Both the position numbers and the translations under genes were made by a program. Shown here in pieces: positions 44,955 to 58,999 of a stretch of DNA of 64,000 bases. The notes beneath the pieces are model-generated. The model was not told the DNA's origin. It saw only the letters and a program-made list of their open reading frames with translations, and did no database searches. The stretch covers positions 1 to 64,000 of the forward strand of contig NZ_JACAPR010000006.1 in NCBI RefSeq assembly GCF_013385635.1. Direction: 5' to 3'. Source of the stretch: Pseudomonas gingeri. GTDB lineage: Bacteria > Pseudomonadota > Gammaproteobacteria > Pseudomonadales > Pseudomonadaceae. The number at the start of each line of letters is the position of its first letter. Within the stretch, counting starts at the first letter, position 1.

Positions 44955-44973
44955 GCCGGCCTGATTGGCCGGC
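44955..44973. terminator. Hairpin between the ene-reductase gene and glmS
   Basis: GCCGGCC-TGATT-GGCCGGC is a perfect 7 bp stem, nine bases after the ene-reductase stop and 12 bases from the glmS stop. It would terminate both convergent transcripts; no long T-run is present. Confidence 0.65.
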
Positions 44974-44985
44974 GTCCCTTATTTC

Positions 44986-46821
44986 TTACTCCACGGTCAC
45001 CGACTTCGCCAGGTTGCGCGGCTGGTCGACGTCGGTGCCCTTGAGCACTGCCACGTAATAAGACAGCAGTTGCAGCGGGATGGTGTAGAGGATCGGCGCC
45101 AAGGTGTCGTGGATGTGCGGCATGGTGATGACGTGGGTGCCCTCGCCGTTGCTCATCCCGGCCTTCTCGTCAGCGAAGACGATCAGCTCGCCACCGCGGG
45201 CACGTACTTCCTGCAGGTTGGATTTGAGTTTCTCCAACAGCTCGTTGTTCGGCGCCACTGTGACGATCGGCATGTCGTTGTCGACCAACGCCAATGGGCC
45301 GTGCTTGAGCTCACCCGCCGGATAAGCCTCGGCGTGGATATAGGAAATTTCCTTGAGCTTGAGCGAACCTTCCATCGCCACCGGGTACTGCGCGCCACGA
45401 CCGAGGAACAGAGTGTGGTGCTTGTCGGCGAACAGCTCGGCAATTTTCTCGACCTTGGCGTCCATCGCCAGGGTTTCGCCCAGGCGGGTCGGCAGGCGAC
45501 GCAGCTCTTCCACCAGTTCCGCCTCGACACCCGGTGCCAGGGTGCCGCGTACCTGGCCCAGGGCCAGGGTCAGCAGCAGCAGGCCGACCAGTTGGGTGGT
45601 GAAGGCCTTGGTCGAGGCTACGCCGATTTCGCGACCGGCCTGGGTCAGCAGGGTCAGGTCCGATTCACGCACCAGCGAGCTGATACTGACGTTGCAGATC
45701 GCCAGGCTGCCGAGGAAGCCGAGCTCCTTGGCATTGCGCAGGGCCGCCAGGGTGTCGGCGGTTTCACCGGACTGGGAAACGGAGACGAACAGGGTGTCCG
45801 GTTGCACCACCACCTTGCGGTAGCGGAACTCGCTGGCGACTTCGACCTGGCACGGGATGCCCGCCAGGCCTTCGAGCCAGTAACGGGCAACCATGCCGGC
45901 GTGGTAGCTGGTACCGCAGGCGACGATCTGCACATTGCGCACCTTGGCGAACAGCTCGGCGGCCTGGGGACCGAAGGCCTGGACCAGCACCTGGTTCTGG
46001 CTCAGACGGCCTTCCAGGGTGCGTTGCACCACCGAAGGCTGCTCGTGGATTTCCTTGAGCATGAAGTGGCGGAAAGCGCCCTTGTCGGCGGCTTCGGCAC
46101 CGTCGCGGTACTGCACCGCTTCGCGCTCGACGGCCTGGCCGTCGACATCCCAGATCTGCACGCTGTCACGGCGGATCTCGGCGATGTCGCCCTCCTCCAG
46201 GTACATGAAGCGGTCGGTCACCTGGCGCAGGGCCAGTTGGTCGGAGGCGAGGAAGTTTTCCCCCAGGCCAAGACCGATCACCAGCGGGCTGCCACTGCGG
46301 GCGGCAACCAGGCGGTCAGGCTGCTGCGCATTGATCACCGCCAGGCCATAGGCACCGTGCAGTTCCTTGACCGTGGCCTTCAGCGCCTTGGTCAGGTCGC
46401 CGAGGTCCTTGAGCTTGTGATTGAGCAGGTGGGCGATCACTTCGGTATCGGTGTCCGAGGTGAAGACGTAGCCCAGGCCCTTGAGTTGCTCGCGCAGGAC
46501 TTCGTGGTTCTCGATGATGCCGTTGTGCACCACGGCGAGATCCGCGCCGGAAAAATGCGGGTGGGCGTTACGCTCGCACGGCGCGCCATGGGTGGCCCAG
46601 CGGGTGTGGGCGATGCCCAGGCGGCCGGCCAGCGGTTGGCCGGCCAGGGCCTGGTCCAGCTCGCTGACCTTGCCGGTACGCCGGGTGCGCTCCAGCGTGC
46701 CGTTATGGGTGAAGACGGCGACACCGGCGCTGTCATAGCCGCGGTATTCCAGACGCTTCAGGCCTTCGACCAGGATGGCCGTGATATTACGTTCAGCAAC
46801 TGCACCGACAATTCCGCACAT
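44986..46821 (-). CDS. glmS: Glucosamine-6-phosphate synthase (glutamine:fructose-6-P aminotransferase)
   Basis: This 611-residue enzyme makes glucosamine-6-phosphate for peptidoglycan and LPS. The start [11 protein letters not shown] exposes the catalytic Cys2, which sets the ATG at 46821; the longer frame is not used. The GATase II domain (1-240) precedes two SIS sugar-isomerase domains ([29 protein letters not shown] and [14 protein letters not shown]). The C-terminus AKSVTVE is the conserved GlmS end. It lies 11 bp downstream of the DeoR-family gene and should be cotranscribed with it. Confidence 0.97.
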   Translation of the reverse strand: MCGIVGAVAERNITAILVEGLKRLEYRGYDSAGVAVFTHNGTLERTRRTGKVSELDQALAGQPLAGRLGIAHTRWATHGAPCERNAHPHFSGADLAVVHNGIIENHEVLREQLKGLGYVFTSDTDTEVIAHLLNHKLKDLGDLTKALKATVKELHGAYGLAVINAQQPDRLVAARSGSPLVIGLGLGENFLASDQLALRQVTDRFMYLEEGDIAEIRRDSVQIWDVDGQAVEREAVQYRDGAEAADKGAFRHFMLKEIHEQPSVVQRTLEGRLSQNQVLVQAFGPQAAELFAKVRNVQIVACGTSYHAGMVARYWLEGLAGIPCQVEVASEFRYRKVVVQPDTLFVSVSQSGETADTLAALRNAKELGFLGSLAICNVSISSLVRESDLTLLTQAGREIGVASTKAFTTQLVGLLLLTLALGQVRGTLAPGVEAELVEELRRLPTRLGETLAMDAKVEKIAELFADKHHTLFLGRGAQYPVAMEGSLKLKEISYIHAEAYPAGELKHGPLALVDNDMPIVTVAPNNELLEKLKSNLQEVRARGGELIVFADEKAGMSNGEGTHVITMPHIHDTLAPILYTIPLQLLSYYVAVLKGTDVDQPRNLAKSVTVE

Positions 46822-46832
46822 GCTCTTTTCTC

Positions 46833-47600
46833 CTAGCTGACAGCCGCGCAAATCAAATGTATACCGCGGGCCTGAATCTGTTCGCGTGCCTCAAGCGGCA
46901 AGCGTTCATCGGTAATAAGGGTGTGGACACTGCTCCAGGGCAGTTCCAGGTTGGGGATGCGCCGCCCGATCTTGTCGGCCTCGACCATGACCACCACTTC
47001 CCGGGCGACCTGGGCCATGACCCGGCTCAAGCCCAGCAATTCGTTGAAGGTGGTGGTACCGCGCTGCAGATCGATGCCGTCGGCACCGATAAACAGCTGG
47101 TCGAAATCATAGGAACGCAGCACCTGTTCGGCAACCTGCCCCTGGAACGACTCGGAATGCGGGTCCCAGGTACCACCGGTCATCAGCAACACCGGTTCGT
47201 GTTCCAGCTCGCTCAGGGCCCGGGCGACATGCAGGGAATTGGTCATCACCACCAGGCCGGGTTGCAGGCCCAGTTCCGGGATCATGGCGGCGGTGGTGCT
47301 ACCGCTGTCGATGATGATCCGTGCGTGCTCACGCAAGCGCGCGACGGCGGCCCGGGCAATCGCCTGCTTGTACTTCGACACCGAGTGGCCCGGATCGCTG
47401 ACCAGTTCATGGGGCATGCTGATCGCACCGCCATAGCGACGCAGCAGCAGGCCATTGCTTTCGAGGGCGGCCAGATCCTTGCGAACCGTAACTTCGGAAG
47501 TTTCGAAGCGCCTGGCCAGCTCGTCCACGCTCACCTCACCCTGCTCATTGAGCAAGGCAAGAATGCTGTGGCGACGTTGAGGTGTATTGCGTTTCGACAT
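46833..47600 (-). CDS. glmR: DeoR family regulator of the glmS region (GlmR-type)
   Basis: This 255-residue regulator has an N-terminal DeoR HTH ([20 protein letters not shown] and [20 protein letters not shown]) and a C-terminal DeoR sensor domain ([52 protein letters not shown]). It sits directly before glmS, in the position of PA5550 (glmR) of P. aeruginosa. It probably senses an amino sugar phosphate and adjusts glmS expression; that is inferred from the neighbour. Confidence 0.9.
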   Translation of the reverse strand: MSKRNTPQRRHSILALLNEQGEVSVDELARRFETSEVTVRKDLAALESNGLLLRRYGGAISMPHELVSDPGHSVSKYKQAIARAAVARLREHARIIIDSGSTTAAMIPELGLQPGLVVMTNSLHVARALSELEHEPVLLMTGGTWDPHSESFQGQVAEQVLRSYDFDQLFIGADGIDLQRGTTTFNELLGLSRVMAQVAREVVVMVEADKIGRRIPNLELPWSSVHTLITDERLPLEAREQIQARGIHLICAAVS

Positions 47601-47684
47601 GGGAGTCTAAGTTTCGATTCGAAAGATAACGAACGCAATCAAAACCTATTGAAAGAAAATCGTCAAGCAAGAGATGCACAATCT

Positions 47685-47768
47685 TCAGGAGTCGGCTCGC
47701 CAGCGACGAGGTCCTTGAGCTATGCGGTGACCCTCCGGACGCCATCGCCGGCAAGCCGGCTCCCACAA
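47685..47768. repeat. REP doublet between glmR and glmU (first)
   Basis: A degraded left arm (GGAGTCGGCTCGCCAGCGAC) and an intact right arm (CCGGCAAGCCGGCTCCCACA) surround TCCTTGAGC...GACGCCATCG. The following 42 bases match the linker of the array at 35583-36298, so the two loci share the same composite unit. Confidence 0.82.
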
Positions 47769-47810
47769 GTTTTCGCCTCACCGCCAAATATCGTTGCTGT
47801 CACGGCCCCT

Positions 47811-47894
47811 GTAGGAGCCCGGCTTGCCGGCGATGAGGTAGTCATGGGCGCTGCAAGTCTCAAGGGCCTCATCGCCGGCAAGCCGGGCTCCTAC
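47811..47894. repeat. Perfect 28 bp inverted REP pair upstream of glmR
   Basis: GTAGGAGCCCGGCTTGCCGG plus CGATGAGG is exactly mirrored by CCTCATCG plus CCGGCAAGCCGGGCTCCTAC (47867-47894), with a 28-base loop. Both arms carry CCCGGC where other copies have CCGGC, so the arms changed together. It lies 22 bp downstream of glmU and can form a long hairpin at the 3' end of its transcript. Confidence 0.93.
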
Positions 47895-47916
47895 AGGTAA
47901 TCGAGCTGTGGATAAC

Positions 47917-49284
47917 TCAGCTCTTCTTGATTTTCACCGGCCGTTTCCAGCCTTCGATATTGCGCTGGCGCGCACGAGCCACGGCCAGTTGCCCTTCGCC
48001 GACGTTCTGGTTGATGGTCGAACCCGCTGCCGTGCTGGCACCGTTGGAGATATCCACAGGCGCCACCAGGGAGTTGTTGGAGCCGATGAAGACGTCTTCA
48101 CCCAACACCGTCTGGTGCTTGTTGGCCCCGTCATAGTTGCAGGTGATGGTGCCGGCGCCGATATTGGTCCGCGCGCCGATCCGTGCATCGCCCAGGTAGC
48201 TGAGGTGGCCGGCCTTGGCATCGTCGGCCAGGTGCGCGTTCTTCAACTCGACAAAGTTACCCACATGGGCACGCGCGCCCAGCACACTGCCGGGACGCAG
48301 GCGGGCGAAAGGACCGGCATCGCTGCCTTCACCGAGGATCGCGCCGTCGAGATGACTGTTGGCCTTGACCGTCACGCCTTTGCGTAGCGTGGTGTCCTTG
48401 ATTACGCAGTTCGGGCCGATCACCACGTCGTCCTCGATCACCACGCGACCTTCGAGGATCACGTTGATGTCGATGAGAATATCGCGACCCACGCTGACTT
48501 CACCGCGCACATCGAAGCGTGCCGGGTCACGCAGGGTCACGCCCTGGGCCATCAGGCGCAGCGCCGCGCGCTTCTGGTAATGCCGTTCGAGCTCGGCCAG
48601 TTGCTTGCGGTCATTGGCGCCCTGCACTTCCATGGCGTCATGGGGCTGTTCGGTTTCCACCACCAGGCCATCACCGACCGCCATGGCGATCACGTCGGTC
48701 AGGTAGTACTCGCCCTGGGCGTTGTTGTTCGACAGACGGCTCATCCAGTCGCCGAGTCGCTGGGCCGGCAGCGCGAGGATACCGGTGTTGCCTTCGGTGA
48801 TGGCACGCTGCGCCTCATTGGCATCCTTCTGCTCGACGATCGCACAGGCCTCACCCTGGGCATTGCGCACGATACGGCCGTAGCCGGTCGGGTCCGCCAG
48901 CTCGACGGTCAGCAGCGCCACCTGTTCAGGCGTGGCGTGCTGCAGCAGACGCTGCAGGGTTTCCACTTCGATCAGCGGGACGTCACCGTAGAGCACCAGC
49001 ACGGTATCGCCGGTGATAAAGGGCACTGCCTGGGCGACCGCGTGACCGGTGCCCAGTTGCTTGTCCTGTAATACGAAGTTCAGGTCATCGGCCGCCAGTT
49101 GTTCGCGTACCTGGTCCGCGCCGTGGCCGATCACCACGTGAATGCGCTGTGGATTCAATTGCCGGGCGCTGTGGATAACATGTCCAAGCATCGAATTGCC
49201 GGCTACGGGGTGAAGAACCTTCGGCAACGCCGAACGCATGCGAGTGCCTTGACCTGCAGCGAGGATAACGATTTCGAGAGACAT
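47917..49284 (-). CDS. glmU: Bifunctional GlmU (glucosamine-1-P acetyltransferase / UDP-GlcNAc pyrophosphorylase)
   Basis: This 455-residue enzyme catalyses the last two steps to UDP-N-acetylglucosamine. The N-terminal nucleotidyltransferase domain shows [20 protein letters not shown] and [16 protein letters not shown]. The C-terminal left-handed beta-helix has many hexapeptides ([39 protein letters not shown]) with the acetyltransferase active site. It is a monocistronic unit between the atp terminator and repeat DNA. Its usual partner glmS is nearby, separated by glmR. Confidence 0.97.
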   Translation of the reverse strand: MSLEIVILAAGQGTRMRSALPKVLHPVAGNSMLGHVIHSARQLNPQRIHVVIGHGADQVREQLAADDLNFVLQDKQLGTGHAVAQAVPFITGDTVLVLYGDVPLIEVETLQRLLQHATPEQVALLTVELADPTGYGRIVRNAQGEACAIVEQKDANEAQRAITEGNTGILALPAQRLGDWMSRLSNNNAQGEYYLTDVIAMAVGDGLVVETEQPHDAMEVQGANDRKQLAELERHYQKRAALRLMAQGVTLRDPARFDVRGEVSVGRDILIDINVILEGRVVIEDDVVIGPNCVIKDTTLRKGVTVKANSHLDGAILGEGSDAGPFARLRPGSVLGARAHVGNFVELKNAHLADDAKAGHLSYLGDARIGARTNIGAGTITCNYDGANKHQTVLGEDVFIGSNNSLVAPVDISNGASTAAGSTINQNVGEGQLAVARARQRNIEGWKRPVKIKKS

Positions 49285-49344
49285 GACTGGCTACCAATCC
49301 TGGGTGGTCAGCGGCTGTGACCAGGTGATGAACATCGGAAAAGA

Positions 49345-49372
49345 AAAAAGGGTAGCCGAGGCTACCCTTTTT
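49345..49372. terminator. Rho-independent terminator of the atp operon
   Basis: AAAAAGGGTAGCC-GA-GGCTACCCTTTTT forms a 13 bp stem with flanking A and T runs, so it can terminate in either direction. It lies 26 bp downstream of the atpC stop and 60 bp upstream of the glmU start. Confidence 0.93.
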
Positions 49373-49397
49373 AATCAATCACACAACAAGCAGCGAC

Positions 49398-49823
49398 TTA
49401 ACCGCCGAACTTCTTGCGGATCTGCTGGACGGTGCGCAGCTGGGCTGCGGCTTCGGCCAGACGTGCAGCAGCGGAACCGTAGTCGAAGTCCGCGCCTTTT
49501 TCATTCAGGGCCTTCTCGGCAGCCTTGACGGCTTCCTGAGCGGAGGCTTCGTCCAGGTCGGCAGCACGTTGCACGGTGTCGGCAAGAACCTTGACCATGT
49601 TCGGCTGAACCTCGAGGAAACCACCGGAGATGTAGAACACCTCGGTTTCCCCGCCCTGCTTGATCAAGCGGATCGGGCCCGGCTTGAGATTGGTGATCAG
49701 CGGCGCGTGGCCAAGGGCGACACCCAGGTCACCCAGTGCACCGTGCGCAATCACCATCTCGACCAGGCCGGAGAAGATTTCCCCTTCCGCACTGACGATA
49801 TCGCAATGGACTGTCATAGCCAT
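49398..49823 (-). CDS. atpC: ATP synthase F1 subunit epsilon
   Basis: This 141-residue subunit has the N-terminal beta-sandwich ([59 protein letters not shown]) and the C-terminal helical hairpin ([14 protein letters not shown]) that couples to gamma and inhibits hydrolysis. It is the last gene of the atp operon, 45 bp after atpD. A second in-frame ATG two codons downstream is possible as the start. Confidence 0.96.
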   Translation of the reverse strand: MAMTVHCDIVSAEGEIFSGLVEMVIAHGALGDLGVALGHAPLITNLKPGPIRLIKQGGETEVFYISGGFLEVQPNMVKVLADTVQRAADLDEASAQEAVKAAEKALNEKGADFDYGSAAARLAEAAAQLRTVQQIRKKFGG

Positions 49824-49868
49824 CTGATTGCCTCAACCTAAATTAGCGCCCGTTGCCGGGCGCCGGGA

Positions 49869-51272
<1,404 letters not shown>

Positions 51273-52133
51273 TTAAACCGCGGCAGCGCCGCCGACGATT
51301 TCCGAGATCTCTTGGGTGATCGCAGCCTGACGCGCCTTGTTGTAGATCAGCTGCAAATCGCTGATCAAATCACCGGCGTTGTCGGTAGCGTTCTTCATCG
51401 CGATCATCCGCGCAGCTTGTTCGGCCGCGTTGTTCTCGACCACCGCCTGGTACACCTGCGACTCCACGTAGCGCACCATCAGGCCGTCAAGCAGCTCTTT
51501 GGCGTCCGGTTCGTAGAGATAGTCCCAGTGGTGCTTGAGTTCTTGATCCGGGGTTGCCACCAGTGGAATCAACTGCTCCACGGTAGGCTGCTGGGTCATG
51601 GTGTTGATGAACTTGTTGGACACCACGGACAGGCGGTCAATACGGCCATCCAGGTAGGCATCCAGCATCACCTTGACGCTGCCGATCAGGTCATTGATCG
51701 ACGGCTCTTCACCCAGGTGGCTGATAGCTGCAACGACGTTACCGCCGAAGTTGCGGAAAAACGCCGCACCCTTGCTACCCACTACACACAGATCAATCTC
51801 GACGCCGTTTTCGCGGTTTACCGCCATGTCCTTGACCAGGGCCTTGAACAGGTTGGTGTTCAAGCCACCGCACAGACCACGGTCACTGCTCACCACGACG
51901 TAACCGACGCGCTTGATTTCGCGGTCGATCATGAACGGGTGGCGGTATTCCGGGTTGGCGTTGGCCAGATGCCCAATTACCTGGCGGATACGCTCCGCAT
52001 AAGGACGGCTAGCAGCCATGCGCATTTGTGCCTTGCGCATTTTGCTGACCGCCACTTTTTCCATGGCGCTGGTAATTTTTTGCGTGCTTTTGATGCTCGC
52101 AATCTTACTGCGAATCTCTTTTGCGCCTGCCAT
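51273..52133 (-). CDS. atpG: ATP synthase F1 subunit gamma
   Basis: This 286-residue rotor shaft subunit has the N-terminal helix [20 protein letters not shown] followed by [16 protein letters not shown], the central [16 protein letters not shown] and the C-terminal helix [16 protein letters not shown] followed by [21 protein letters not shown]. These two coiled helices turn inside the alpha3beta3 ring. It lies 50 bp after atpA. Confidence 0.98.
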   Translation of the reverse strand: MAGAKEIRSKIASIKSTQKITSAMEKVAVSKMRKAQMRMAASRPYAERIRQVIGHLANANPEYRHPFMIDREIKRVGYVVVSSDRGLCGGLNTNLFKALVKDMAVNRENGVEIDLCVVGSKGAAFFRNFGGNVVAAISHLGEEPSINDLIGSVKVMLDAYLDGRIDRLSVVSNKFINTMTQQPTVEQLIPLVATPDQELKHHWDYLYEPDAKELLDGLMVRYVESQVYQAVVENNAAEQAARMIAMKNATDNAGDLISDLQLIYNKARQAAITQEISEIVGGAAAV

Positions 52134-52183
52134 GTAACACCTATCAGGTTAGCAAGCGGGAGCCTTGCGGCTCCCGCTGCGGC

Positions 52184-53728
<1,545 letters not shown>

Positions 53729-53749
53729 TGCTCTGCTGCCCCTTCAAAC

Positions 53750-54286
53750 TCAAGATTTCAATGCTTCGGCCAATTTCGCGAGTTTGCCGCGAACTGAGCC
53801 ATCGATAACCAGGTCGCCGGCGCGAATGACAACACCCCCGATGAGGGATGAATCTTCCGCAACTTGCAGGCGCACTTCCCGGTCGAGTCGTGCACTGAGA
53901 ACCTTGGCGAGTTTGTCTTGCTGTTCTTGGTTCAATGCAAAAGCACTGGTGACTTCCACGTCTACCGATTTCTCTTGCTCGGCCTTGTACAGGTCGAACA
54001 GAGCGGCAATCTCCGGCAACAGCGGGAGACGGTCGTTTTCAGCAACGACGTGGATGAAATTCTGTGCCTTGGCATCGAACTTGTCGCCACACACGTCAAT
54101 AAACGTGGTGGCCTTGTCTGCGCTCGTCAGTCGCGGGGCCTTGAGCACGCGCCGCATGGTGTCGTCTTGCGACACCGCTGCAGCCAGGCCGAGCATGGCT
54201 GACCAATTGGCCAGTTGCTGGTGGGCCTGAGCGTGCTCGAAGGCCGCCTTAGCGTAAGGTCGGGCCAACGTGGTCAGTTCTGCCAT
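53750..54286 (-). CDS. atpH: ATP synthase F1 subunit delta
   Basis: This 178-residue stator subunit is recognised from [20 protein letters not shown] at the N-terminus and [20 protein letters not shown] (preceded by GGVVIRAG) at the C-terminus. It connects the alpha subunits to the b-dimer stalk. It lies 12 bp after atpF. Confidence 0.97.
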   Translation of the reverse strand: MAELTTLARPYAKAAFEHAQAHQQLANWSAMLGLAAAVSQDDTMRRVLKAPRLTSADKATTFIDVCGDKFDAKAQNFIHVVAENDRLPLLPEIAALFDLYKAEQEKSVDVEVTSAFALNQEQQDKLAKVLSARLDREVRLQVAEDSSLIGGVVIRAGDLVIDGSVRGKLAKLAEALKS

Positions 54287-54298
54287 GATCGCCCTCGC

Positions 54299-54769
54299 TT
54301 AAATTTCAGCAGCCAGTTTGTTAACCAGCTCCGCGTGCGCGTTTTGATCGATTGTGGCACCCAGGATCTTCTCGGCACCGCCGACGGCCAGGCTACCCAG
54401 TTGGGCGCGCAGCGCGTCTTTGACGCTGTTCAGTTCCTGCTCGATCTCGGCCTGAGCCGAAGCCTTCACGCGTTCAGCTTCGACGCGGGCTTTATCAACA
54501 GCCTCTTCGACGATCTGGTTACCGCGTTTCTTGGCTTGCTCAATGATCTCGGCTGCCTGTGCTTTTGCGTCGCGCAGTTGGTGACCCGCTTTCTCTTGGG
54601 CCAACTCCAGGTCGCGAGCTGCACGGGTGGCAGCGTCCAATCCATCCGCGATCTTCTTCTGACGTTCGTGCAAAGCCGCGATGACCGGAGGCCACACGAA
54701 CTTCATGCAAAACAGTACAAAAATGAAGAACGCAACGGACTGGCCAATCAGGGTTGCATTAATGTTCAC
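54299..54769 (-). CDS. atpF: ATP synthase Fo subunit b
   Basis: This 156-residue subunit has one N-terminal membrane helix ([20 protein letters not shown]) followed by a long charged coiled coil ([40 protein letters not shown]). It forms the peripheral stator stalk as a dimer. It lies 57 bp after atpE. Confidence 0.97.
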   Translation of the reverse strand: MNINATLIGQSVAFFIFVLFCMKFVWPPVIAALHERQKKIADGLDAATRAARDLELAQEKAGHQLRDAKAQAAEIIEQAKKRGNQIVEEAVDKARVEAERVKASAQAEIEQELNSVKDALRAQLGSLAVGGAEKILGATIDQNAHAELVNKLAAEI

Positions 54770-54826
54770 GCCAACACCTCGCTCGTTCGTTGTCCATCAC
54801 ACCAATCAACTCGAAAATTCGAGTGA

Positions 54827-55099
<273 letters not shown>

Positions 55100-55171
55100 T
55101 TACGTCGTATGGTTTAGGTTTTTTAGATTTTAAAGCGGTAAAACAAATCGTTTCATAGCCCCGGAGGGCCC

Positions 55172-55193
55172 CCTTCCCGTGTTACCGGGAAGG
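55172..55193. promoter_or_regulatory. Stem-loop in the atpB-atpE intergenic region
   Basis: CCTTCCCG-TGTTAC-CGGGAAGG is a perfect 8 bp stem with a 6-base loop inside the 133 bp gap between atpB and atpE. It may shape mRNA processing or stability so that the c subunit is made in excess; no T-run follows, so full termination is unlikely. Confidence 0.6.
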
Positions 55194-55217
55194 ACATCAG
55201 ACTAGTCGAGACTGGTC

Positions 55218-56514
<1,297 letters not shown>

Positions 56515-56588
56515 TCACGCTCCTCAAGGGTCGGCTGCCAGAAATCAATAACTTGGCATAAATTGTGCCGACAAAATGCGCGCAGAGT

Positions 56589-56610
56589 ATAGGGGCGGTT
56601 CAGCCCCTAT
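56589..56610. terminator. Hairpin between parB and the atp operon
   Basis: ATAGGGGC-GGTTCA-GCCCCTAT is a perfect 8 bp stem 50 bp downstream of the parB stop and 75 bp upstream of atpI. No U-run is obvious in the transcript, but its position suits termination of the mnmG-rsmG-parAB transcript. Confidence 0.65.
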
Positions 56611-56659
56611 TCAACTGCCGGGTAGTGATTTCCGACTGCGCGCTACATGAGGAAATGTT

Positions 56660-57532
56660 TCAGCGGATGTGGGCAAGTACCCCTTGTAGTTCATCCAAGG
56701 AGTTATAGCGAATCACCAATTGGCCTTTTCCTTTCTGCCCGTGGCGAATCTGCACCGCAGAGCCCAGGCGCTCGGCGAGGCGCTGTTCGAGACGGCTGAT
56801 GTCCGGGTCCGCCTTGGGCGGTTCGACCGGGGCCGGTTTGCCGCTCAGCCACTGGCGAACCAGTGCCTCAGTCTGGCGCACGGTGAGGCCACGTGCGACA
56901 ACATGTCGCGCCCCTTCGACCTGCCGGTCATCCGGCAAACCAAGCAAGGCACGGGCATGACCCATTTCGAGGTCGCCATGGGACAACATGGTCTTGATGA
57001 CTTCCGGCAGCGCGATCAGGCGCAGCAGGTTGGCCACGGTCACCCGGGACTTGCCCACGGCCTCGGCGACCTGTTGCTGGGTCAGCTGGAACTCCTGCTG
57101 CAGACGCTGCAGGGCCACGGCTTCCTCGATCGGGTTGAGGTCTTCGCGCTGGATGTTCTCGATCAGCGCCATGGCGATGGCGGTTTCATCCGGCACGTCG
57201 CGGACCATGGCCGGGATGGTTTCCTGGCCGGCCTGCTGGCTGGCGCGCCAGCGCCGTTCACCGGCGATGATTTCAAAACGCCCACTGCCGATCGGACGAA
57301 CCACGATCGGCTGCATCACGCCCTGGGCCTTGATCGAATTCGCCAGTTCTTCCAGCGCCTGTGGGTCCATGTCGCGGCGCGGCTGGTATTTGCCGCGCTG
57401 GATCAGGTCCAGCGGCAGGTGTTGCAGTTCGCGTTCATCGGCCTGGACGGCCTGCTCTTCCAGCGAGCTGACAGTCGGACCACTCAGCAGTGCATCCAGT
57501 CCACGTCCGAGACCTCGTTTCTTGACGGCCAT
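56660..57532 (-). CDS. parB: Chromosome partitioning protein ParB
   Basis: This 290-residue ParB/Spo0J-type CTPase binds parS near oriC and spreads as a clamp. Motifs: the N-terminal ParA-interaction stretch KKRGLGRGLDALL; box I/II region PRRDMDPQALEEL, then IVVRPIGSGRFEIIAGERRW with the GERR CTP motif; HTH LTQQQVAEAVGKSRVTVANL; and the C-terminal dimerisation tail KGQLVIRYNSLDEL. AAGGA precedes its ATG. Two candidate parS sites lie at 4749-4763 and 37502-37516. It is 9 bp after parA. Confidence 0.97.
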   Translation of the reverse strand: MAVKKRGLGRGLDALLSGPTVSSLEEQAVQADERELQHLPLDLIQRGKYQPRRDMDPQALEELANSIKAQGVMQPIVVRPIGSGRFEIIAGERRWRASQQAGQETIPAMVRDVPDETAIAMALIENIQREDLNPIEEAVALQRLQQEFQLTQQQVAEAVGKSRVTVANLLRLIALPEVIKTMLSHGDLEMGHARALLGLPDDRQVEGARHVVARGLTVRQTEALVRQWLSGKPAPVEPPKADPDISRLEQRLAERLGSAVQIRHGQKGKGQLVIRYNSLDELQGVLAHIR

Positions 57533-57541
57533 GGGGATTCC

Positions 57542-58336
57542 TTAAGTTGCCGGAGCGGCGGCGCGTGAATTTTTACGTTGCCGACGAACCATCTCGCCCG
57601 CCAGGGCCAGGTAGGCCACGGCGCCGCGCGATTGCTTGTCGTACGCCAGGGCCGGCATGCCGTAGCTCGGGGCTTCGGCCAGACGGATGTTGCGCGGAAT
57701 CACGGTGTCGTACAGCTGGTCACCGAAATGTTCCTTGAGCTGTGCGGAAACGTCGTTCATCAAACTCAGACGCGGGTCGTACATGGTCCGCAGCAGGCCT
57801 TCGACCTTCAGCTCCGGATTGAGCAGCTCGGCGATGCGCTTGATGTTATCCACAAGGTCGCTGAGTCCTTCGAGGGCAAAGTATTCACACTGCATGGGGA
57901 TAATCACCCCGTCAGCGGCGACCAGGGCGTTGAGGGTCAGCATCGACAGCGACGGCGGGCAGTCGATCAGGATGAAGTCGTAGTTCTCGCGGATCGGGGC
58001 CAGGGCGCTGCGCAGACGGCTTTCCTTCATCTGCATTTCCAGCAGCACCACTTCGGCCGCCGTCAGGTCACGGTTGGCCGGCAGCAGTTGATAACCGCCG
58101 TGTTCGGAAAAGTGCATGGCCTGCGCCAGATCGCATTCGCCGATCAGCACATCGTAGATGGAGTTTTCCAGGCCGTGTTTATCCACACCGCTACCCATGG
58201 TGGCGTTGCCCTGTGGATCGAGATCGATCAACAGCACCCGGCGCTTGGTGGCGACCAGGGATGCTGCGAGGTTGATACAGGTGGTGGTCTTGCCCACACC
58301 ACCTTTCTGGTTCGCTATCGCGAATACCTTAGCCAT
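57542..58336 (-). CDS. parA: Chromosome partitioning ATPase ParA (Soj)
   Basis: This 264-residue Walker-type ATPase drives segregation of ParB-parS complexes. The deviant Walker A is KGGVGKTTTC, Walker B is DFILIDCPPSL, and Switch I is DLDPQGNATMGSG. It lacks an N-terminal HTH, as in chromosomal ParA. I use the ATG at 58336 (MAKVFAIANQ); an in-frame TTG 18 bp upstream is less likely. It is 18 bp after rsmG in the mnmG-rsmG-parA-parB unit. Confidence 0.97.
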   Translation of the reverse strand: MAKVFAIANQKGGVGKTTTCINLAASLVATKRRVLLIDLDPQGNATMGSGVDKHGLENSIYDVLIGECDLAQAMHFSEHGGYQLLPANRDLTAAEVVLLEMQMKESRLRSALAPIRENYDFILIDCPPSLSMLTLNALVAADGVIIPMQCEYFALEGLSDLVDNIKRIAELLNPELKVEGLLRTMYDPRLSLMNDVSAQLKEHFGDQLYDTVIPRNIRLAEAPSYGMPALAYDKQSRGAVAYLALAGEMVRRQRKNSRAAAPAT

Positions 58337-58354
58337 TCTTGCTTGTGTTCCCAA

Positions 58355-58999
58355 TCATGCCGTGCGGCGCAGTATCAGCAGATGACGTTGGCCTTGGCAA
58401 CCGGGTACGGCCAAGGCGTGTTCGCTATCGAGGTGGAAGTCTGCCGGCAATGCTACCAGCTCATCCGCCGGATGGACGCCCTTCATTGCCAGCCAGCGTG
58501 TGTCAGTGTCGCCAAGATGGCGAGTCCAGTTGCTGAAGTTCTCCATGCTGCTGAAGGCCCGGGAAATAATCCCGTTGAACGGCTGCGGCGGCTGGAAGGC
58601 TTCGACGCGACTGTGGATAACTTGCAGGTTATCCAGTTTGAGTTCGAGTTTGACCTGGGTCAGGAAGCGGGTTTTCTTGCCGTTGCTGTCCAGGCAGGTC
58701 ACTTGCGACCGTGGAAACAGGATCGCCAGGGGAATGCCCGGCATCCCGCCGCCGCTGCCGACATCGAGCCAGCGGCCATTTTCGATGAAGGACATCACGC
58801 TCAGGCTGTCGAGCAGGTGCCGTGAAACCATTTCGTCCGGATCGCGCACGGCGGTCAGGTTGTAGGCCTTGTTCCATTTGATCAACAGGGCCAGGTAACC
58901 CAGCAACTGTTCGTGCTGGGTTGCGGTCAGGTTGACACCGAGCTGGCGAGCACCTGTGGATAACTCTTCGGCGTGTTGCGAGGTGACCAACGAACTCAA
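58355..58999 (-). CDS. rsmG: 16S rRNA (guanine527-N7)-methyltransferase RsmG
   Basis: This 214-residue SAM-dependent enzyme methylates G527 of 16S rRNA. Recognisable are [20 protein letters not shown], the SAM motif [17 protein letters not shown] and the catalytic region [12 protein letters not shown]. The start codon is TTG at 58999, overlapping the mnmG stop by 4 bp. The sequence [12 protein letters not shown] matches typical Pseudomonas N-termini for this protein. Confidence 0.95.
   Translation of the reverse strand: MSSLVTSQHAEELSTGARQLGVNLTATQHEQLLGYLALLIKWNKAYNLTAVRDPDEMVSRHLLDSLSVMSFIENGRWLDVGSGGGMPGIPLAILFPRSQVTCLDSNGKKTRFLTQVKLELKLDNLQVIHSRVEAFQPPQPFNGIISRAFSSMENFSNWTRHLGDTDTRWLAMKGVHPADELVALPADFHLDSEHALAVPGCQGQRHLLILRRTA

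Noticed and set aside
44965..46836. 623-codon plus-strand frame opposite glmS
   Set aside because: Antisense shadow of a certain GlmS gene in high-GC DNA, rich in H, Q and R codons and without recognisable domains.
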